Below are positions 45,072-54,790 of a stretch of 64,000 bases of DNA, piece by piece. The notes under the pieces were generated by a model. That model saw nothing but the letters and a program-made list of their open reading frames with translations. It searched no databases and was not told the DNA's origin. The stretch spans positions 186,001-250,000 of the forward strand of contig NZ_PEAX01000001.1 in NCBI RefSeq assembly GCF_002807685.1. The letters are read 5' to 3'. Position 1 is the stretch's first letter. Each line of letters opens with the position of its first letter. Source of the DNA: Neoalteromonas flava (GTDB taxonomy: Bacteria > Pseudomonadota > Gammaproteobacteria > Enterobacterales > Alteromonadaceae). A program made the translations under genes and the position numbers.

Positions 45072-46370
45072 TTAGTCCCCCGCCGGCAGATTAACCTGAG
45101 TTTTTAATCCACCCAGAGTTGAACGCGAGACAGCAACTTTGCCATGATGTAAAGTAACGATGTGGGCCACAATCGATAACCCCAACCCTGAACCTTTCTC
45201 TCTAATTGCGGCCGACTCACTGCGGTAAAAGCGACTAAATACTTTGTCCAATTCGGCATCATCGACCCCTTTACCAGAGTCTTCAATAATGATTTCAATC
45301 TGTTGACCATTGCGCTGAGTCGCCACCTGGATCTTGGCACCAACGCCAGCATACTTAATCGAGTTGCGAACAATATTCTCAAACAATGTATACAGCGCAA
45401 AATAATCACCGTGCACCATACACTGCTGAGCATCTAATTCAATAGACTGCTGATTGTTGTCAATCTCGGTAAAATTACCGCTAATTACGTCTTGCAAGAC
45501 TTGCTGAATATCAACCTGCTGCATTTCACTAGAGAATTGTTCAGGTGAAAATCGATACAGCGCAATCATTTGCTCAATCACATGTGCCATGCGCTGAATG
45601 TTTTGCTTTAGCTCATAAAACCCGGCGGCAGAAAGCTGTTGATTAGTAAAATCCTGCTCTAAGTTATGTGCCGTTAGGGTTAAAACACTTATGGGCGTAC
45701 GCAATTCATGTGCAGCGTTTGCGGTCAATTCGCGTTCGCGTTCAAAAGATTGCGCCAAGCGTTCAAACAAACTATTAAGGCGCTCAACTACGGGAACGAG
45801 TTCATCGGGACTGTCTTGCAATGAAACGGTGGTGAGATCGTTTGCCGTCTTGCGTTTTAATTGATGGGAGAGCGAGATTAAACCCGACAAACTGCGTTTG
45901 ATAATGTAGTAAATCAGCAGCGCAATAAGGGGAATAGTCAAGATAATAGGCGTAATCGTAACACGTAAAATAGACTCTGCAGATGCTGCTCGCAGATTAA
46001 TAGGTTGCATAACAATCACGTCAAATTCGACCTTTGCAACACGAAAAACACGCCACCGTTTACCGTTAAAACTTTGCTCAGAAAATCCAGCTGGGAGATT
46101 GGCTATTTGTTGGCGAGTAACGTTATTGCTAGTTTTCGTTACCACTCCCTGCTGAATCACCTGAAATGCCAATTCGCCATCAAAATCTGTAGGGATCCGA
46201 GAATCTGATTCAACAAGATTAACTAACAACGCAGCTACCGTTCGCAATTCTTGATCAAACAATTCGTCCAACTGCGCTAAACTATTCCGGTAGCCATGCA
46301 ATGCTGCTAAAAACGTCGCCAGCACAAACGTAGAAATGGTTAACAGCGTAAGTTGGCGCTTTATTGACAC
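45072..46370 (-). CDS. Sensor histidine kinase
   Basis: A 432-residue two-TM sensor kinase. First TM at about 10-27, a periplasmic domain (about 28-145), a second TM (ILRVTITPIILTIPLIALLI), a linker/HAMP-like helix, the HisKA box with His221 in AAHELRTPIS, and HATPase_c motifs N (ENIVRNSIKYA), G1 (IEDSGKGVDD) and G2 (GSGLGLSI). The GTG start shares a base with the response regulator stop (TAGTG). It belongs to the QseC/PmrB-type group. The partner genes downstream suggest a metal or envelope signal. Confidence 0.92.
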   Translation of the reverse strand: MSIKRQLTLLTISTFVLATFLAALHGYRNSLAQLDELFDQELRTVAALLVNLVESDSRIPTDFDGELAFQVIQQGVVTKTSNNVTRQQIANLPAGFSEQSFNGKRWRVFRVAKVEFDVIVMQPINLRAASAESILRVTITPIILTIPLIALLIYYIIKRSLSGLISLSHQLKRKTANDLTTVSLQDSPDELVPVVERLNSLFERLAQSFERERELTANAAHELRTPISVLTLTAHNLEQDFTNQQLSAAGFYELKQNIQRMAHVIEQMIALYRFSPEQFSSEMQQVDIQQVLQDVISGNFTEIDNNQQSIELDAQQCMVHGDYFALYTLFENIVRNSIKYAGVGAKIQVATQRNGQQIEIIIEDSGKGVDDAELDKVFSRFYRSESAAIREKGSGLGLSIVAHIVTLHHGKVAVSRSTLGGLKTQVNLPAGD

Positions 46371-47029
46371 TACTTATTTCTCATTACATAACCGACACCA
46401 CGTACCGTTTGAATGAAGCCATCGGGTAACTTTTTGCGGGCATTGTGCACATGCACCTCAATGGTATTACTACTGACTTCTTCACCCCATTCATATAATT
46501 TGGTCTCGAGTTGACTTTTCGACTGGATCCGCCCAGCCCCCTCCATCAGAGATTTAACGATCATATATTCACGTCGCGAGAGGTTAACCGGCAGGCCATC
46601 GCACTCTAGCGTGTTTGCTACGCTATCCAGCACCACATTACTGATGGTAATTAATGAAGCGTTAGCGGTACCTTGGCGTCGTTCAATAACCCGGATCCGA
46701 GCCAACAGTTCAGCCATTTCAAAGGGTTTTGCTAGATAGTCATCGGCTCCTAAATCAAGTCCTTTTACTTTACTATCAATACCATCTCTTGCCGTTAATA
46801 CTAATACAGGCAGGGATTTCTGCGCTTGCTTAGCGTGTCGCAAGACCTCTAATCCATCCATATCCGGCAAGCCTAAATCTAGGATCACCATGTCTGCTGT
46901 TGCAGCAGCAATTGCCGCAATAGCATAGCGGCCGGTTTCCACCCAATCGACCGCATATTGCTCGCGCTTCAGCGACCTTCTTAGCCCTTCTGCGAGCGGA
47001 ATATCATCTTCGACTAGCAATATACGCAT
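46370..47029 (-). CDS. OmpR-family response regulator
   Basis: A 219-residue regulator. Receiver domain with the acidic pair ED (7-9), phospho-acceptor Asp51 in VILDLGLPDMDG, and the Lys of LAKPFEM (about 102); then the Trans_reg_C winged helix (LSRREYMIVKSLM, VEVHVHNARKKLPDG, TVRGVGYVMR). It is the first gene of the five-gene operon with kinase, cupredoxin, FTR1-like and barrel protein and probably controls it. Confidence 0.94.
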   Translation of the reverse strand: MRILLVEDDIPLAEGLRRSLKREQYAVDWVETGRYAIAAIAAATADMVILDLGLPDMDGLEVLRHAKQAQKSLPVLVLTARDGIDSKVKGLDLGADDYLAKPFEMAELLARIRVIERRQGTANASLITISNVVLDSVANTLECDGLPVNLSRREYMIVKSLMEGAGRIQSKSQLETKLYEWGEEVSSNTIEVHVHNARKKLPDGFIQTVRGVGYVMRNK

Positions 47030-47388
47030 GAATTAGATTTATCCCTCTTGAATTCAGAATACACATCTTTGTTTTGCATGAGTAAACGTAAATAAGTTTT
47101 CTTAAGGTTAGCTTAAGGTTGCTTGGATTTGTTAGAAATATAATGGTACTAACCTACAACGACATAACACTCGGTTGTGAAAGTGCCTAGATGCTGAAAA
47201 TCGTACAGATTACCAGATTGACGAAGTATATAAGTGGTAGTGTAAGTTTGGTGCAAAAACGTAGTATGAGGAGATTGAGCCCTAGCCATGGAATCGTCTG
47301 AGAAAAAGAAATGGCGCGTGTGAAAGGATTCACCTCTCCGGTCACCGGGCCGACTGCCCTAGCCATGGAATCATCTAAGAAAAAGAAA
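47030..47388. other. Intergenic region with a 53-bp direct repeat and a tRNA fragment
   Basis: No supported gene. It contains a 53-bp segment (47279-47331) that recurs at 47356-47408 with few differences. Both copies start GCCCTAGCCATGGAATC and run into the 3' end of a tRNA-Arg. The left part presumably includes the promoter of the response regulator gene. Confidence 0.7.
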
Positions 47389-47408
47389 TGGCGCGTGTGG
47401 AAGGATTC
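47279..47408. repeat. Two direct repeats of 53 bp, each ending in tRNA-Arg 3' sequence
   Basis: Copy 1 is 47279-47331 and copy 2 is 47356-47408, with a period of 77 bp, the same as the length of the tRNA-Arg. Copy 2 leads into an intact tRNA-Arg; copy 1 stops after about 20 bases of it (GGCGCGTGTGAAAGGATTC). This looks like a remnant of an unequal crossover or duplication in a tRNA array. Confidence 0.85.
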
Positions 47409-47465
47409 GAACCTCCGACCGCCTGGTTCGTAGCCAGGTACTCTATCCAGCTGAGCTACACACGC
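47389..47465 (-). tRNA. tRNA-Arg (anticodon ACG), copy 1
   Basis: A 77-nt cloverleaf on the minus strand with encoded CCA. Acceptor GCGTGTG / CACACGC, D arm GCTCAGCTGGATAGAGT, anticodon loop CTACGAA (ACG), T loop TTCGAAT. Identical in the readable core to the second copy 43 bp away. Confidence 0.97.
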
Positions 47466-47507
47466 GCAGATACATTTTAATTTAGCGTAAATTACCATTT
47501 AAGCAAG

Positions 47508-47584
47508 TGGCGCGTGTGGAAGGATTCGAACCTCCGACCGCCTGGTTCGTAGCCAGGTACTCTATCCAGCTGAGCTACACACGC
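47508..47584 (-). tRNA. tRNA-Arg (anticodon ACG), copy 2
   Basis: Same sequence and fold as the neighbouring tRNA-Arg, with encoded CCA and anticodon ACG. The pair follows tRNA-Ser on the same strand, the usual alaS-csrA-serV-argV type arrangement of gammaproteobacteria. Confidence 0.97.
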
Positions 47585-47594
47585 GTAAAAGCAA

Positions 47595-47687
<93 letters not shown>

Positions 47688-47702
47688 AAAATGTGGAGTC
47701 GC

Positions 47703-47730
47703 AGTTTAATGATTCACAAAGGGAAGTCAA
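47703..47730 (-). promoter_or_regulatory. Sigma-70 promoter of the tRNA-Ser/Arg operon
   Basis: Minus strand: -35 TTGACT (47725-47730), a 16-bp spacer, -10 TAAACT (47703-47708), then GCGACTCC before the tRNA. Good -35, moderate -10; placement directly upstream of tRNA-Ser supports it. Confidence 0.65.
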
Positions 47731-47834
47731 ACCTTTTTTAGCGCTAAAACTGCGGGTCGCGGATATTTTAACCAATTGATTCAAAAAGCTTCATTTATTG
47801 CGCAAATTAAAGCCAATAGTACTTTTTAACAGAG

Positions 47835-47871
47835 CAAAAAAAGGCCGAACGCATATCGTAGCTCGGCCTCT
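47835..47871 (-). terminator. Rho-independent terminator of csrA
   Basis: Minus-strand stem GAGGCCGAGC / G(T)TCGGCCT with a 10-base loop followed by TTTTTTTGC, about 19 bp after the csrA stop. Confidence 0.85.
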
Positions 47872-47889
47872 TGTTCCAATGTATAAAAA

Positions 47890-48090
47890 TCACTCGTTAC
47901 CGGGATTCTTCGCCGCGTTTCCACCCTTTTCAGCTTGGATCCGCATGTAAATCTCTTCCCGATGGACTGAGACTTCTTTCGGAGCATTAACGCCGATTCG
48001 AACCTGATTTCCTTTTACTCCCAAAACGGTAACGGTTACTTCGTCACCTACCATTAATGTTTCACCTACACGACGGGTCAAAATAAGCAT
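47890..48090 (-). CDS. csrA: Carbon storage regulator CsrA
   Basis: A 66-residue RNA-binding protein, nearly invariant in gammaproteobacteria: [39 protein letters not shown]. It binds GGA motifs in leader mRNAs and controls translation or stability. Four GGA motifs (AAGGAAT, AGGGACT, AAGGAAC, AGGAGC) occur in its own 126-bp leader, which suggests autoregulation as in E. coli. It follows alaS and precedes the tRNA operon. Confidence 0.97.
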   Translation of the reverse strand: MLILTRRVGETLMVGDEVTVTVLGVKGNQVRIGVNAPKEVSVHREEIYMRIQAEKGGNAAKNPGNE

Positions 48091-48216
48091 TCTATTGCTC
48101 CTGTTCCTTAACGATTAGTTTTAGTCCCTAACTTAAAACGTTAATTACTTAGCTCTAGCAACTAACGACGGCATTCCTTGTAGCTTGATGTCACTGCAAA
48201 CCACTCGACCTTTTTT

Positions 48217-50814
48217 TTATAACTTTTCCTGTAACCAAGTATTGACTGAATTTAGCGCATTTGCCAAGTTTTCTGGCTGATTACCACCGGCTTGTGCCAT
48301 ATCCGGTCGACCACCACCTTTTCCACCTACTTGCGCCGCAACAAAGTTCACCAATTCTCCGGCTTTAACTTTACTGGTTAAATCGTTGGTTACACCAGCA
48401 ATCAAACCCACTTTATCGTCGCTGGCCGTCCCTAAACAAATTACTCCGGAACCAATCTGGTTTTTAAGGTCATCCAAAATGCCACGTAAAGCTTTACTTT
48501 CGATACCGGGCATTTCAGTCACCAATACTTTTACCCCATTAATCTCGGTGGCTTGGGACAGAACGTCTGCACCTTTTTGTGCATTGAGTTTTTGGCTTAG
48601 TTGTTGATTCGCCTTTTCCAGCTCTCGATTACTTTGTAGTACTGCTTTAATTCGCTCAACCAGGGCATTTGGATCAGCCTTGACCAATTGCGCCGCCTGA
48701 GCGACTCTGGCTTGCTGTTGCTGCACGTAATTCAACGCAGCCTCACCAGTAATAGCTTCGATACGTCTTACACCTGACGCAATACCGCTTTCCGATACAA
48801 TCTTCAACAATCCAATTTCGCCGGTGCTAGTTACGTGTGTGCCACCACATAACTCAGTGGAAAACTCCCCCATACTGACCACGCGAACTTCGTCATCGTA
48901 CTTTTCACCAAACAGCGCCATCGCACCAGCCGCTTTGGCCTCTTCTAACGCCATTAAACGTGTCGTTAATGTATGATTGGCGCGCACTTGCTGGTTAACC
49001 ATGCGTTCAATGGTAACCAATTGCTCTTCTGTTACCGCCTCAAAGTGCGAGAAGTCAAAACGTAGTTTATCGCTGTCTACCAAACTACCTTTTTGGTTTA
49101 CATGCTCACCCAACACTTTTCTAAGCGCCGCATGCAATAAATGAGTCGCGCTGTGATTGAGTTTAATGCTTTGACGTAAAGCTGCATCAATGGTTGCAGT
49201 CACGGTATCACCGACGCTAAGCGAGCCTTGCACATTACCTTTGTGCGCAAATGCACTGCCGAGCTTAATGGTATCGACGATATTAACCGATGCATTCGGC
49301 GCAGCGAGTAACCCTGTATCACCGACCTGACCACCCGATTCCGCGTAGAATGGCGTAGTATCAAGTATGATCAGCGCATCATTGGCATCAGCGACTTGCT
49401 CTACCTGCTTGCCATCAACAATGATTGCCTCGACGGTACTGGTCGCTTCTAATTGCTCATAACCGGTAAACTGAGTCACGCTATCAACGCTCACAACATT
49501 GGCATAATCAGCGCCAAATTGGCTGGACTGCTGCGCACGCTTGCGCTGTTGTTGCATATTCTCTGCGAAGCCAGCTTCATCAATACTGAAGCCTTTTTCA
49601 CGCGCCACATCGGCGGTTAGATCAGCCGGGAAGCCATACGTGTCATAGAGTTTAAACACGACATCTCCTGGCACGGTATCACCCGTCATTTCATCTAACG
49701 CCTGATTCAACAAGTTCATTCCGCGCTCGAGGGTGCGACTGAATTGCTCTTCTTCAACGCGCAAAACCTTTTCGATAACCACACGCTGTTCAACCAGCTC
49801 AGGATAGGCATCTCCCATTTGCTCGCACAACACCGCAACAAGACGATAGAAAAAGATGTCGCTTGCGCCAAGCTTATAACCATGTCTAACCGCACGGCGA
49901 ATAATCCGACGTAAAACATAACCACGGCCTTCATTTGAAGGCATTGCACCATCACAAATCAAGAAACTACAGGAACGAATATGATCCGCAATTACACGCA
50001 ATGATTTATCTTCCAAGTCATTGGTGCCAACGATACTTGCCGCGCCCTTGATTAACGCTTGAAATAAATCGATTTCATAATTGCTATGCACATTCTGCAA
50101 AATTGCGCTGATCCGTTCTAACCCCATTCCAGTGTCAATTGAGGGACTAGGAAGCGGCTGCATTTCACCATCCGCTTGGCGATTGAATTGCATGAAAACC
50201 AGGTTCCAAATTTCGATAAAACGATCACCGTCCTCTTCTGGAGAGCCTGGAGGACCTCCCCAAATATGTTCACCGTGATCGTAAAAGATTTCTGAGCATG
50301 GACCACAAGGGCCTGTATCTCCCATGGACCAGAAGTTATCGGAGGTAGAAATACGGATGATTTTTTCGGCCGGAATTCCAATTTCATTGAGCCAAATGTT
50401 GTAAGCTTCATCATCTTCTGAGTAAACCGTGACCAATAATTTTTCTTTCGGAAGTTTTAGTTCTTCGGTCAAAAACTGCCATGAGAATGCAATCGCTTGC
50501 TGCTTGAAGTAGTCGCCAAAGCTAAAATTGCCTAACATCTCAAAAAACGTGTGGTGACGTGCGGTATAACCAACGTTATCCAAGTCGTTATGTTTACCAC
50601 CGGCACGCACGCAGCGTTGCGATGACACTGCACGAGTATAAGAACGCTTGTCGGTACCTAAAAATACGTCTTTAAACTGGTTCATTCCCGCGTTAGTAAA
50701 TAGCAAGGTGGGATCATCATGGGGGATCAACGAAGAGCTCGCCACTTCTTGGTGACCATGTTTGGCAAAGAAATCGATAAACTTACGTCGAATCTGAGCA
50801 GTTGATAGCGTCAT
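48217..50814 (-). CDS. alaS: Alanyl-tRNA synthetase
   Basis: Class II synthetase of 865 residues. Motif 2 region [19 protein letters not shown] (about residue 66), the editing domain with [16 protein letters not shown] (zinc HxxxH, about 560), the zinc Cys/His segment ELCGGTHV (about 660), and the C-terminal glycine-rich dimerisation domain ending [15 protein letters not shown]. Normal length. It lies 96 bp after recX and 126 bp before csrA, the conserved order. Confidence 0.97.
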   Translation of the reverse strand: MTLSTAQIRRKFIDFFAKHGHQEVASSSLIPHDDPTLLFTNAGMNQFKDVFLGTDKRSYTRAVSSQRCVRAGGKHNDLDNVGYTARHHTFFEMLGNFSFGDYFKQQAIAFSWQFLTEELKLPKEKLLVTVYSEDDEAYNIWLNEIGIPAEKIIRISTSDNFWSMGDTGPCGPCSEIFYDHGEHIWGGPPGSPEEDGDRFIEIWNLVFMQFNRQADGEMQPLPSPSIDTGMGLERISAILQNVHSNYEIDLFQALIKGAASIVGTNDLEDKSLRVIADHIRSCSFLICDGAMPSNEGRGYVLRRIIRRAVRHGYKLGASDIFFYRLVAVLCEQMGDAYPELVEQRVVIEKVLRVEEEQFSRTLERGMNLLNQALDEMTGDTVPGDVVFKLYDTYGFPADLTADVAREKGFSIDEAGFAENMQQQRKRAQQSSQFGADYANVVSVDSVTQFTGYEQLEATSTVEAIIVDGKQVEQVADANDALIILDTTPFYAESGGQVGDTGLLAAPNASVNIVDTIKLGSAFAHKGNVQGSLSVGDTVTATIDAALRQSIKLNHSATHLLHAALRKVLGEHVNQKGSLVDSDKLRFDFSHFEAVTEEQLVTIERMVNQQVRANHTLTTRLMALEEAKAAGAMALFGEKYDDEVRVVSMGEFSTELCGGTHVTSTGEIGLLKIVSESGIASGVRRIEAITGEAALNYVQQQQARVAQAAQLVKADPNALVERIKAVLQSNRELEKANQQLSQKLNAQKGADVLSQATEINGVKVLVTEMPGIESKALRGILDDLKNQIGSGVICLGTASDDKVGLIAGVTNDLTSKVKAGELVNFVAAQVGGKGGGRPDMAQAGGNQPENLANALNSVNTWLQEKL

Positions 50815-50910
50815 GAAAAATCCTGTCTAATAGAAAAATTAAAAGTCGCTGCGACTCGCGCAAGCCCCCGAATTCAAGGGCGCAAAGATAGCATGTTTTA
50901 CTGTGCACTG

Positions 50911-51387
50911 TTAAGCGTCAGATGGTGGTTCAGCGTTAATTGCGTAATTTATTTGTTCAAAAGTGAAACCGCGCCCAACTAAAAAGCGCTGTTGCTTTTG
51001 TTTTTGCTTTAAATCTGTCTCTACGGCGTCACCAAACTTCTTCACTTTGGCCATTCTTGCCATTTCCCACCAATCGATCTCGATACCTTCCAATACCTGT
51101 TGAATTATCGACTTTGCCACACCGTTTTGCTGCAGCTGTTGTTGCAAGCGTTGTGGTCCATGCCCTTTAAGTTGGGCCGCTCGAACCATCATTTCGGTAT
51201 AGCGCAGATCAGATTGCAAGCCTTGCTCAATTAAACGCTCGATAACTTCCACAACAGCAGCACTAGCGAATCCATTCTGGGTTGACTTGCGTAACAATTC
51301 CTTCTGACTGTGCTCGCGGCGGCTCAGCAATCGCACCAACGCATGATAAATTTGTTGTTTGTCATCTTCACGGGCATTATTTATCAA
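50911..51387 (-). CDS. recX: Regulatory protein RecX
   Basis: A 158-residue, mostly helical modulator of RecA. The three helical repeats of RecX are visible: ALVRLLSRREHSQKELLRK, VIERLIEQGLQSDLRYTEMMVRA and KGHGPQRLQQQLQQNGVA, ending with RFLVGRGFTFEQINYAI. It is upstream of alaS on the same strand, but recA, its usual upstream neighbour, is not here; a divergent acyltransferase gene takes that place. Confidence 0.92.
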   Translation of the reverse strand: MINNAREDDKQQIYHALVRLLSRREHSQKELLRKSTQNGFASAAVVEVIERLIEQGLQSDLRYTEMMVRAAQLKGHGPQRLQQQLQQNGVAKSIIQQVLEGIEIDWWEMARMAKVKKFGDAVETDLKQKQKQQRFLVGRGFTFEQINYAINAEPPSDA

Positions 51388-51442
51388 ACAGAAACAACCT
51401 TAAACTGATAGTTATAAAGAGTGCAGTATACCCAAAGTGACC

Positions 51443-52588
51443 ATGAATTTAGTGCTTAAATCTGTTCCATCTATTCGCCACTGCAATCGTGCACGTTGGA
51501 ACGAGCTCACAACTGAATTACCGCCTTTTCTGCACTACGACTTTTTACAGCTATTAGAAACGAGTAGCAGCGTCGGCTCTGACACAGGATGGCTGCCAAA
51601 TTATCTCATTGTGGTTGAACAAGAAAGCGAACGCGAGGTTGCCTACATACCGGCTTTTCTTAAAGAGCACAGCTATGGCGAGTACGTTTTCGACCACGCG
51701 TGGGCAAATGCGTATCATCAACATGGACTTGCGTACTACCCTAAATTGGTAATTGCTGTACCGTTTACACCTGTCACTGCAAAAAAGGTGCTGTGTGAGG
51801 TTCAAGACTTAGAAAGGGTTGTGGCCTATTTACCTGCCGCAATTGCTAGTTATTGCCAGCAGCATCACTTGTCCTCTTTTCATTGGCTATTCGATAACAG
51901 CTTGGAAGGCTCGCCGAAAGAACCTTTACTCACCCAACGCTTGTCGGTGCAATTTCAGTGGCAAAATAATCAATACACTAACTTTGATCACTTTTTACAA
52001 CGTTTCACTTCACGTAAGCGTAAAGATATCCGTAAAGAAAGAATCAAAGTTACGCAACAAAACATCCGCATAGAACGGTATTGCAATACCCAGATTACCG
52101 ACAATTTAATGGACTTTTTTTATCGTTGCTACCAGTCTACCTACCTTAAACGCAGCGGGCATGCAGGTTATCTCACCGCGGATTTTTTCTCCCAGCTTTG
52201 TGGTATGTTAAAAGATTCGTTGATGCTGGTGCTCGCATATCAAAACGAGCAGCCGATTGCAGCGGCGTTGTACTTATATGACCACACAGGATTGTATGGC
52301 CGCTATTGGGGCTCGTTGGTAGATGTCGACAGTTTACATTTTGAATGTTGCTACTACCAAGGCATAGAGTTCGCTATCGAACGGCAATTACCCCTTTTTA
52401 ATCCAGGGACGCAAGGGGAGCACAAATTACTGCGCGGGTTTGAACCGATATTTTGTCAGTCTTACCATCATTGTTGTGAACCCGCATTTCAACGAGCAGT
52501 AATCGATTTTACTGAGCAGGAGCGTCGAGCAGTTCAGGCGTATCATGCTCAATTACAGGCTGTTGTGCCATTTAAGAAAACAGAGTGA
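51443..52588 (+). CDS. FemAB-like/GNAT peptidoglycan-type acyltransferase (COG3146)
   Basis: A protein of about 381 residues from the DUF482 (PF04339) family. A GTG at 51437 is in frame, but ATG at 51443 is the better start. Features include the N-terminal HCNRARWNELTTELPPFLHYDFLQLLE, the middle SRKRKDIRKERIKV (RKR-x-x-R motif typical of the family), and C-terminal LFNPGTQGEHKLLRGFEPIFCQSYH. Two GNAT-like halves are expected. It is divergent from recX. Substrate unknown; relatives are annotated as peptidogalycan biosynthesis/recognition proteins. Confidence 0.85.
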   Translation: MNLVLKSVPSIRHCNRARWNELTTELPPFLHYDFLQLLETSSSVGSDTGWLPNYLIVVEQESEREVAYIPAFLKEHSYGEYVFDHAWANAYHQHGLAYYPKLVIAVPFTPVTAKKVLCEVQDLERVVAYLPAAIASYCQQHHLSSFHWLFDNSLEGSPKEPLLTQRLSVQFQWQNNQYTNFDHFLQRFTSRKRKDIRKERIKVTQQNIRIERYCNTQITDNLMDFFYRCYQSTYLKRSGHAGYLTADFFSQLCGMLKDSLMLVLAYQNEQPIAAALYLYDHTGLYGRYWGSLVDVDSLHFECCYYQGIEFAIERQLPLFNPGTQGEHKLLRGFEPIFCQSYHHCCEPAFQRAVIDFTEQERRAVQAYHAQLQAVVPFKKTE

Positions 52589-52636
52589 CAAGCCCATGTT
52601 AAGGCCAAGTCACCTCACTAATTAAACAGGAATATC

Positions 52637-54724
52637 ATGAAAAAATCAGTAATAGCTTTAGCCATTGCGACGAGTTTAGGACTCGCTGCATGTAGCCCTC
52701 AGTCGACAGAACAAGTGGCGAACAATGCGCCAGCAGCGGAAGCGGAAGCGGCAGCCGTGAATACAGCAGCAGAAATTGGCAGTTTCGGCGTTGATTTGAG
52801 CGCACGAAATGAAGCGGTTAAACCCGGCGATGACTTCTTCATGTACGCCTCTGGCACATGGTATGACACCTATGAGTTACCGGCAGACAAGACGCGCTTT
52901 GGCGCCTTTTCTGCATTGGCTGACCGCAGTGAGGAACAAGTAAAAAGTATCATCGACGATTTGAACAACAGTGAAAATCTTACTGGTGAAGCCAAACTGA
53001 TTGCCGATTTTTACCACAGCTATATGGACACCGAAGCACTCAATGCCAAGGGTATCGCAACAATACAGCCAATGCTTGAGAATATAGCTGCAATTGCGTC
53101 GGTAACAGACCTAACCCGCGAATTTGGTAAGGCTTGGTTAACCGATAGCAATTCTCCTTTATGGGCTGGCATGTGGTATGACCGTTTAGATCCTAACAAA
53201 TATCAAGTTAACGTCGGAGTGGCCGGCTTAGGGTTACCGGATCGCGATTATTACTTAAGTGACGATGAGCGCTTTGTGAAAATTCGTGAAGCTTATCAAG
53301 CGCATATTGCGGAAATGTTGGCGTTTACTGGTAGCGAAACAGCTACTGAAGACGCTGCAGCGATTTTAGCCTTAGAAACCAAAATCGCTGAGATCCAATG
53401 GCCACGTGAAAAACGTCGGAATCGCGATTTAACTCTTAACCAAATTGAACGTAGTGAACTGGCAGATGCCTACCCCTATTTCGATTGGACCGTTTTCTTT
53501 GAGTCTTCAGGTTACCAGGTACCTAACTTAAACATCACACAGCCCGACCCCGTGCGTGGCGCAATCACATTAATCAACCAAGAACCCCTGGAAACGTGGA
53601 AGGCGTATCTGCAATACCACACCATTAGCAATAACGCTGAGCTTCTCTCAGAAGACATCTATAACGCCAACTTCGCGTTCTTTGGCAAAACGTTAAATGG
53701 TCAGCAAGAACCCCGGGATCGCTGGAAGCGTGCCGTCAGCCAAATGTCGGGGACTGAGTCTCTAGGCTTTGCGATTGGTAAAGTTTACGTTGACCGCTTC
53801 TTCCCTGAAAGTTCAAAAGCGCAAATGGCGGAGCTCGTCGAGAACCTGCGTACCGCATTGGGTGAACGCATTGAAAATCTTGATTGGATGGGCGAAGAAA
53901 CCAAGAAAAATGCACAAGCCAAGCTCGCAGCATTCAATCCTAAAATTGGTTATCCAGATGTTTGGGAAAGCTTTGATGGATTAGAAATCTCGCGCGACGA
54001 TCTCGTAGCGAACGTGCAACGTATTCGTCAGTTCTTCCAAGATAAATCTGTCGCACAGGAATTAGAGCCTACTGATCGCAACCGTTGGGGCATGACACCG
54101 CAACGTGTGAATGCATACTACAACAGTTCATTCAACGAGATCGTATTCCCTGCGGCGATTCTGCAACCACCATTTTTCGATCCTAACGCCGACCCAGCCG
54201 TTAACTACGGTGCAATTGGCGCCGTTATTGGACATGAAATGGGGCATGGATTTGATGATCAAGGTTCGAAGTCAGACGCCAACGGTATTCAACGCAATTG
54301 GTGGACGGAAGATGATCGCGCCGCTTTCGAAGCCAAGACTCAGCAATTGATCGCTCAGTATAGTGCGTATGAGCCAATTGAAGGGAATTTTGTTAATGGG
54401 CAAAACAGTTTAGGCGAAAACATTGGTGACGTTGGTGGGCTTGCGATGGCATATCACGCCTATAAGCTTAGCCTGAATGGTAAAGAAGCGCCGATTATTG
54501 ATGGTACCACCGGTGATCAACGCTTCTTCCTAGCCTGGGCCCAAGTCTGGAAAGAAAAGCGCACAGAAGAAAGTATGCTTAACCAATTGCGGGGTGGCAC
54601 GCACTCACCAGGTCGCTACCGCGCATTAGCACCTCGTAACCACGATGCCTGGTACGAGGCGTTTAATGTTCAACCGGGTGATGCGTTATACCTTGCACCA
54701 GAAGAACGCGTGCGTATATGGTAA
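52637..54724 (+). CDS. M13-family zinc metallopeptidase lipoprotein (PepO type)
   Basis: A 695-residue neprilysin-like oligopeptidase. Lipoprotein signal with Cys19 in LGLAACS, an Ala/Glu-rich linker, then the M13 N and C domains. Zinc site: HEMGH (residues 533-537) with the third ligand Glu594 in ENIGDVGG, and the substrate-binding NAYY upstream. The C-terminal residues end EERVRIW, as usual in the family. It probably degrades peptides in the periplasm or at the outer membrane. Good Shine-Dalgarno (ACAGGAA). Confidence 0.94.
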   Translation: MKKSVIALAIATSLGLAACSPQSTEQVANNAPAAEAEAAAVNTAAEIGSFGVDLSARNEAVKPGDDFFMYASGTWYDTYELPADKTRFGAFSALADRSEEQVKSIIDDLNNSENLTGEAKLIADFYHSYMDTEALNAKGIATIQPMLENIAAIASVTDLTREFGKAWLTDSNSPLWAGMWYDRLDPNKYQVNVGVAGLGLPDRDYYLSDDERFVKIREAYQAHIAEMLAFTGSETATEDAAAILALETKIAEIQWPREKRRNRDLTLNQIERSELADAYPYFDWTVFFESSGYQVPNLNITQPDPVRGAITLINQEPLETWKAYLQYHTISNNAELLSEDIYNANFAFFGKTLNGQQEPRDRWKRAVSQMSGTESLGFAIGKVYVDRFFPESSKAQMAELVENLRTALGERIENLDWMGEETKKNAQAKLAAFNPKIGYPDVWESFDGLEISRDDLVANVQRIRQFFQDKSVAQELEPTDRNRWGMTPQRVNAYYNSSFNEIVFPAAILQPPFFDPNADPAVNYGAIGAVIGHEMGHGFDDQGSKSDANGIQRNWWTEDDRAAFEAKTQQLIAQYSAYEPIEGNFVNGQNSLGENIGDVGGLAMAYHAYKLSLNGKEAPIIDGTTGDQRFFLAWAQVWKEKRTEESMLNQLRGGTHSPGRYRALAPRNHDAWYEAFNVQPGDALYLAPEERVRIW

Positions 54725-54747
54725 AAGTTGACTAATCGCTAGCAATT

Positions 54748-54774
54748 AAAAAAGGGAGCCGAGGCTCCCTTTGT
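54748..54774. terminator. Bidirectional Rho-independent terminator (M13 peptidase / phasin)
   Basis: Stem AAAGGGAG / CTCCCTTT with the CCGAGG apex, A-run to the left, T-rich to the right; serves the convergent genes. Confidence 0.82.
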
Positions 54775-54790
54775 TTAATAAGACGATAGC

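Noticed and set aside
47187-47498. 103-residue minus ORF crossing tRNA-Arg
   Set aside because: Reads through the tRNA gene and the duplicated fragment; typical false ORF of a tRNA region.
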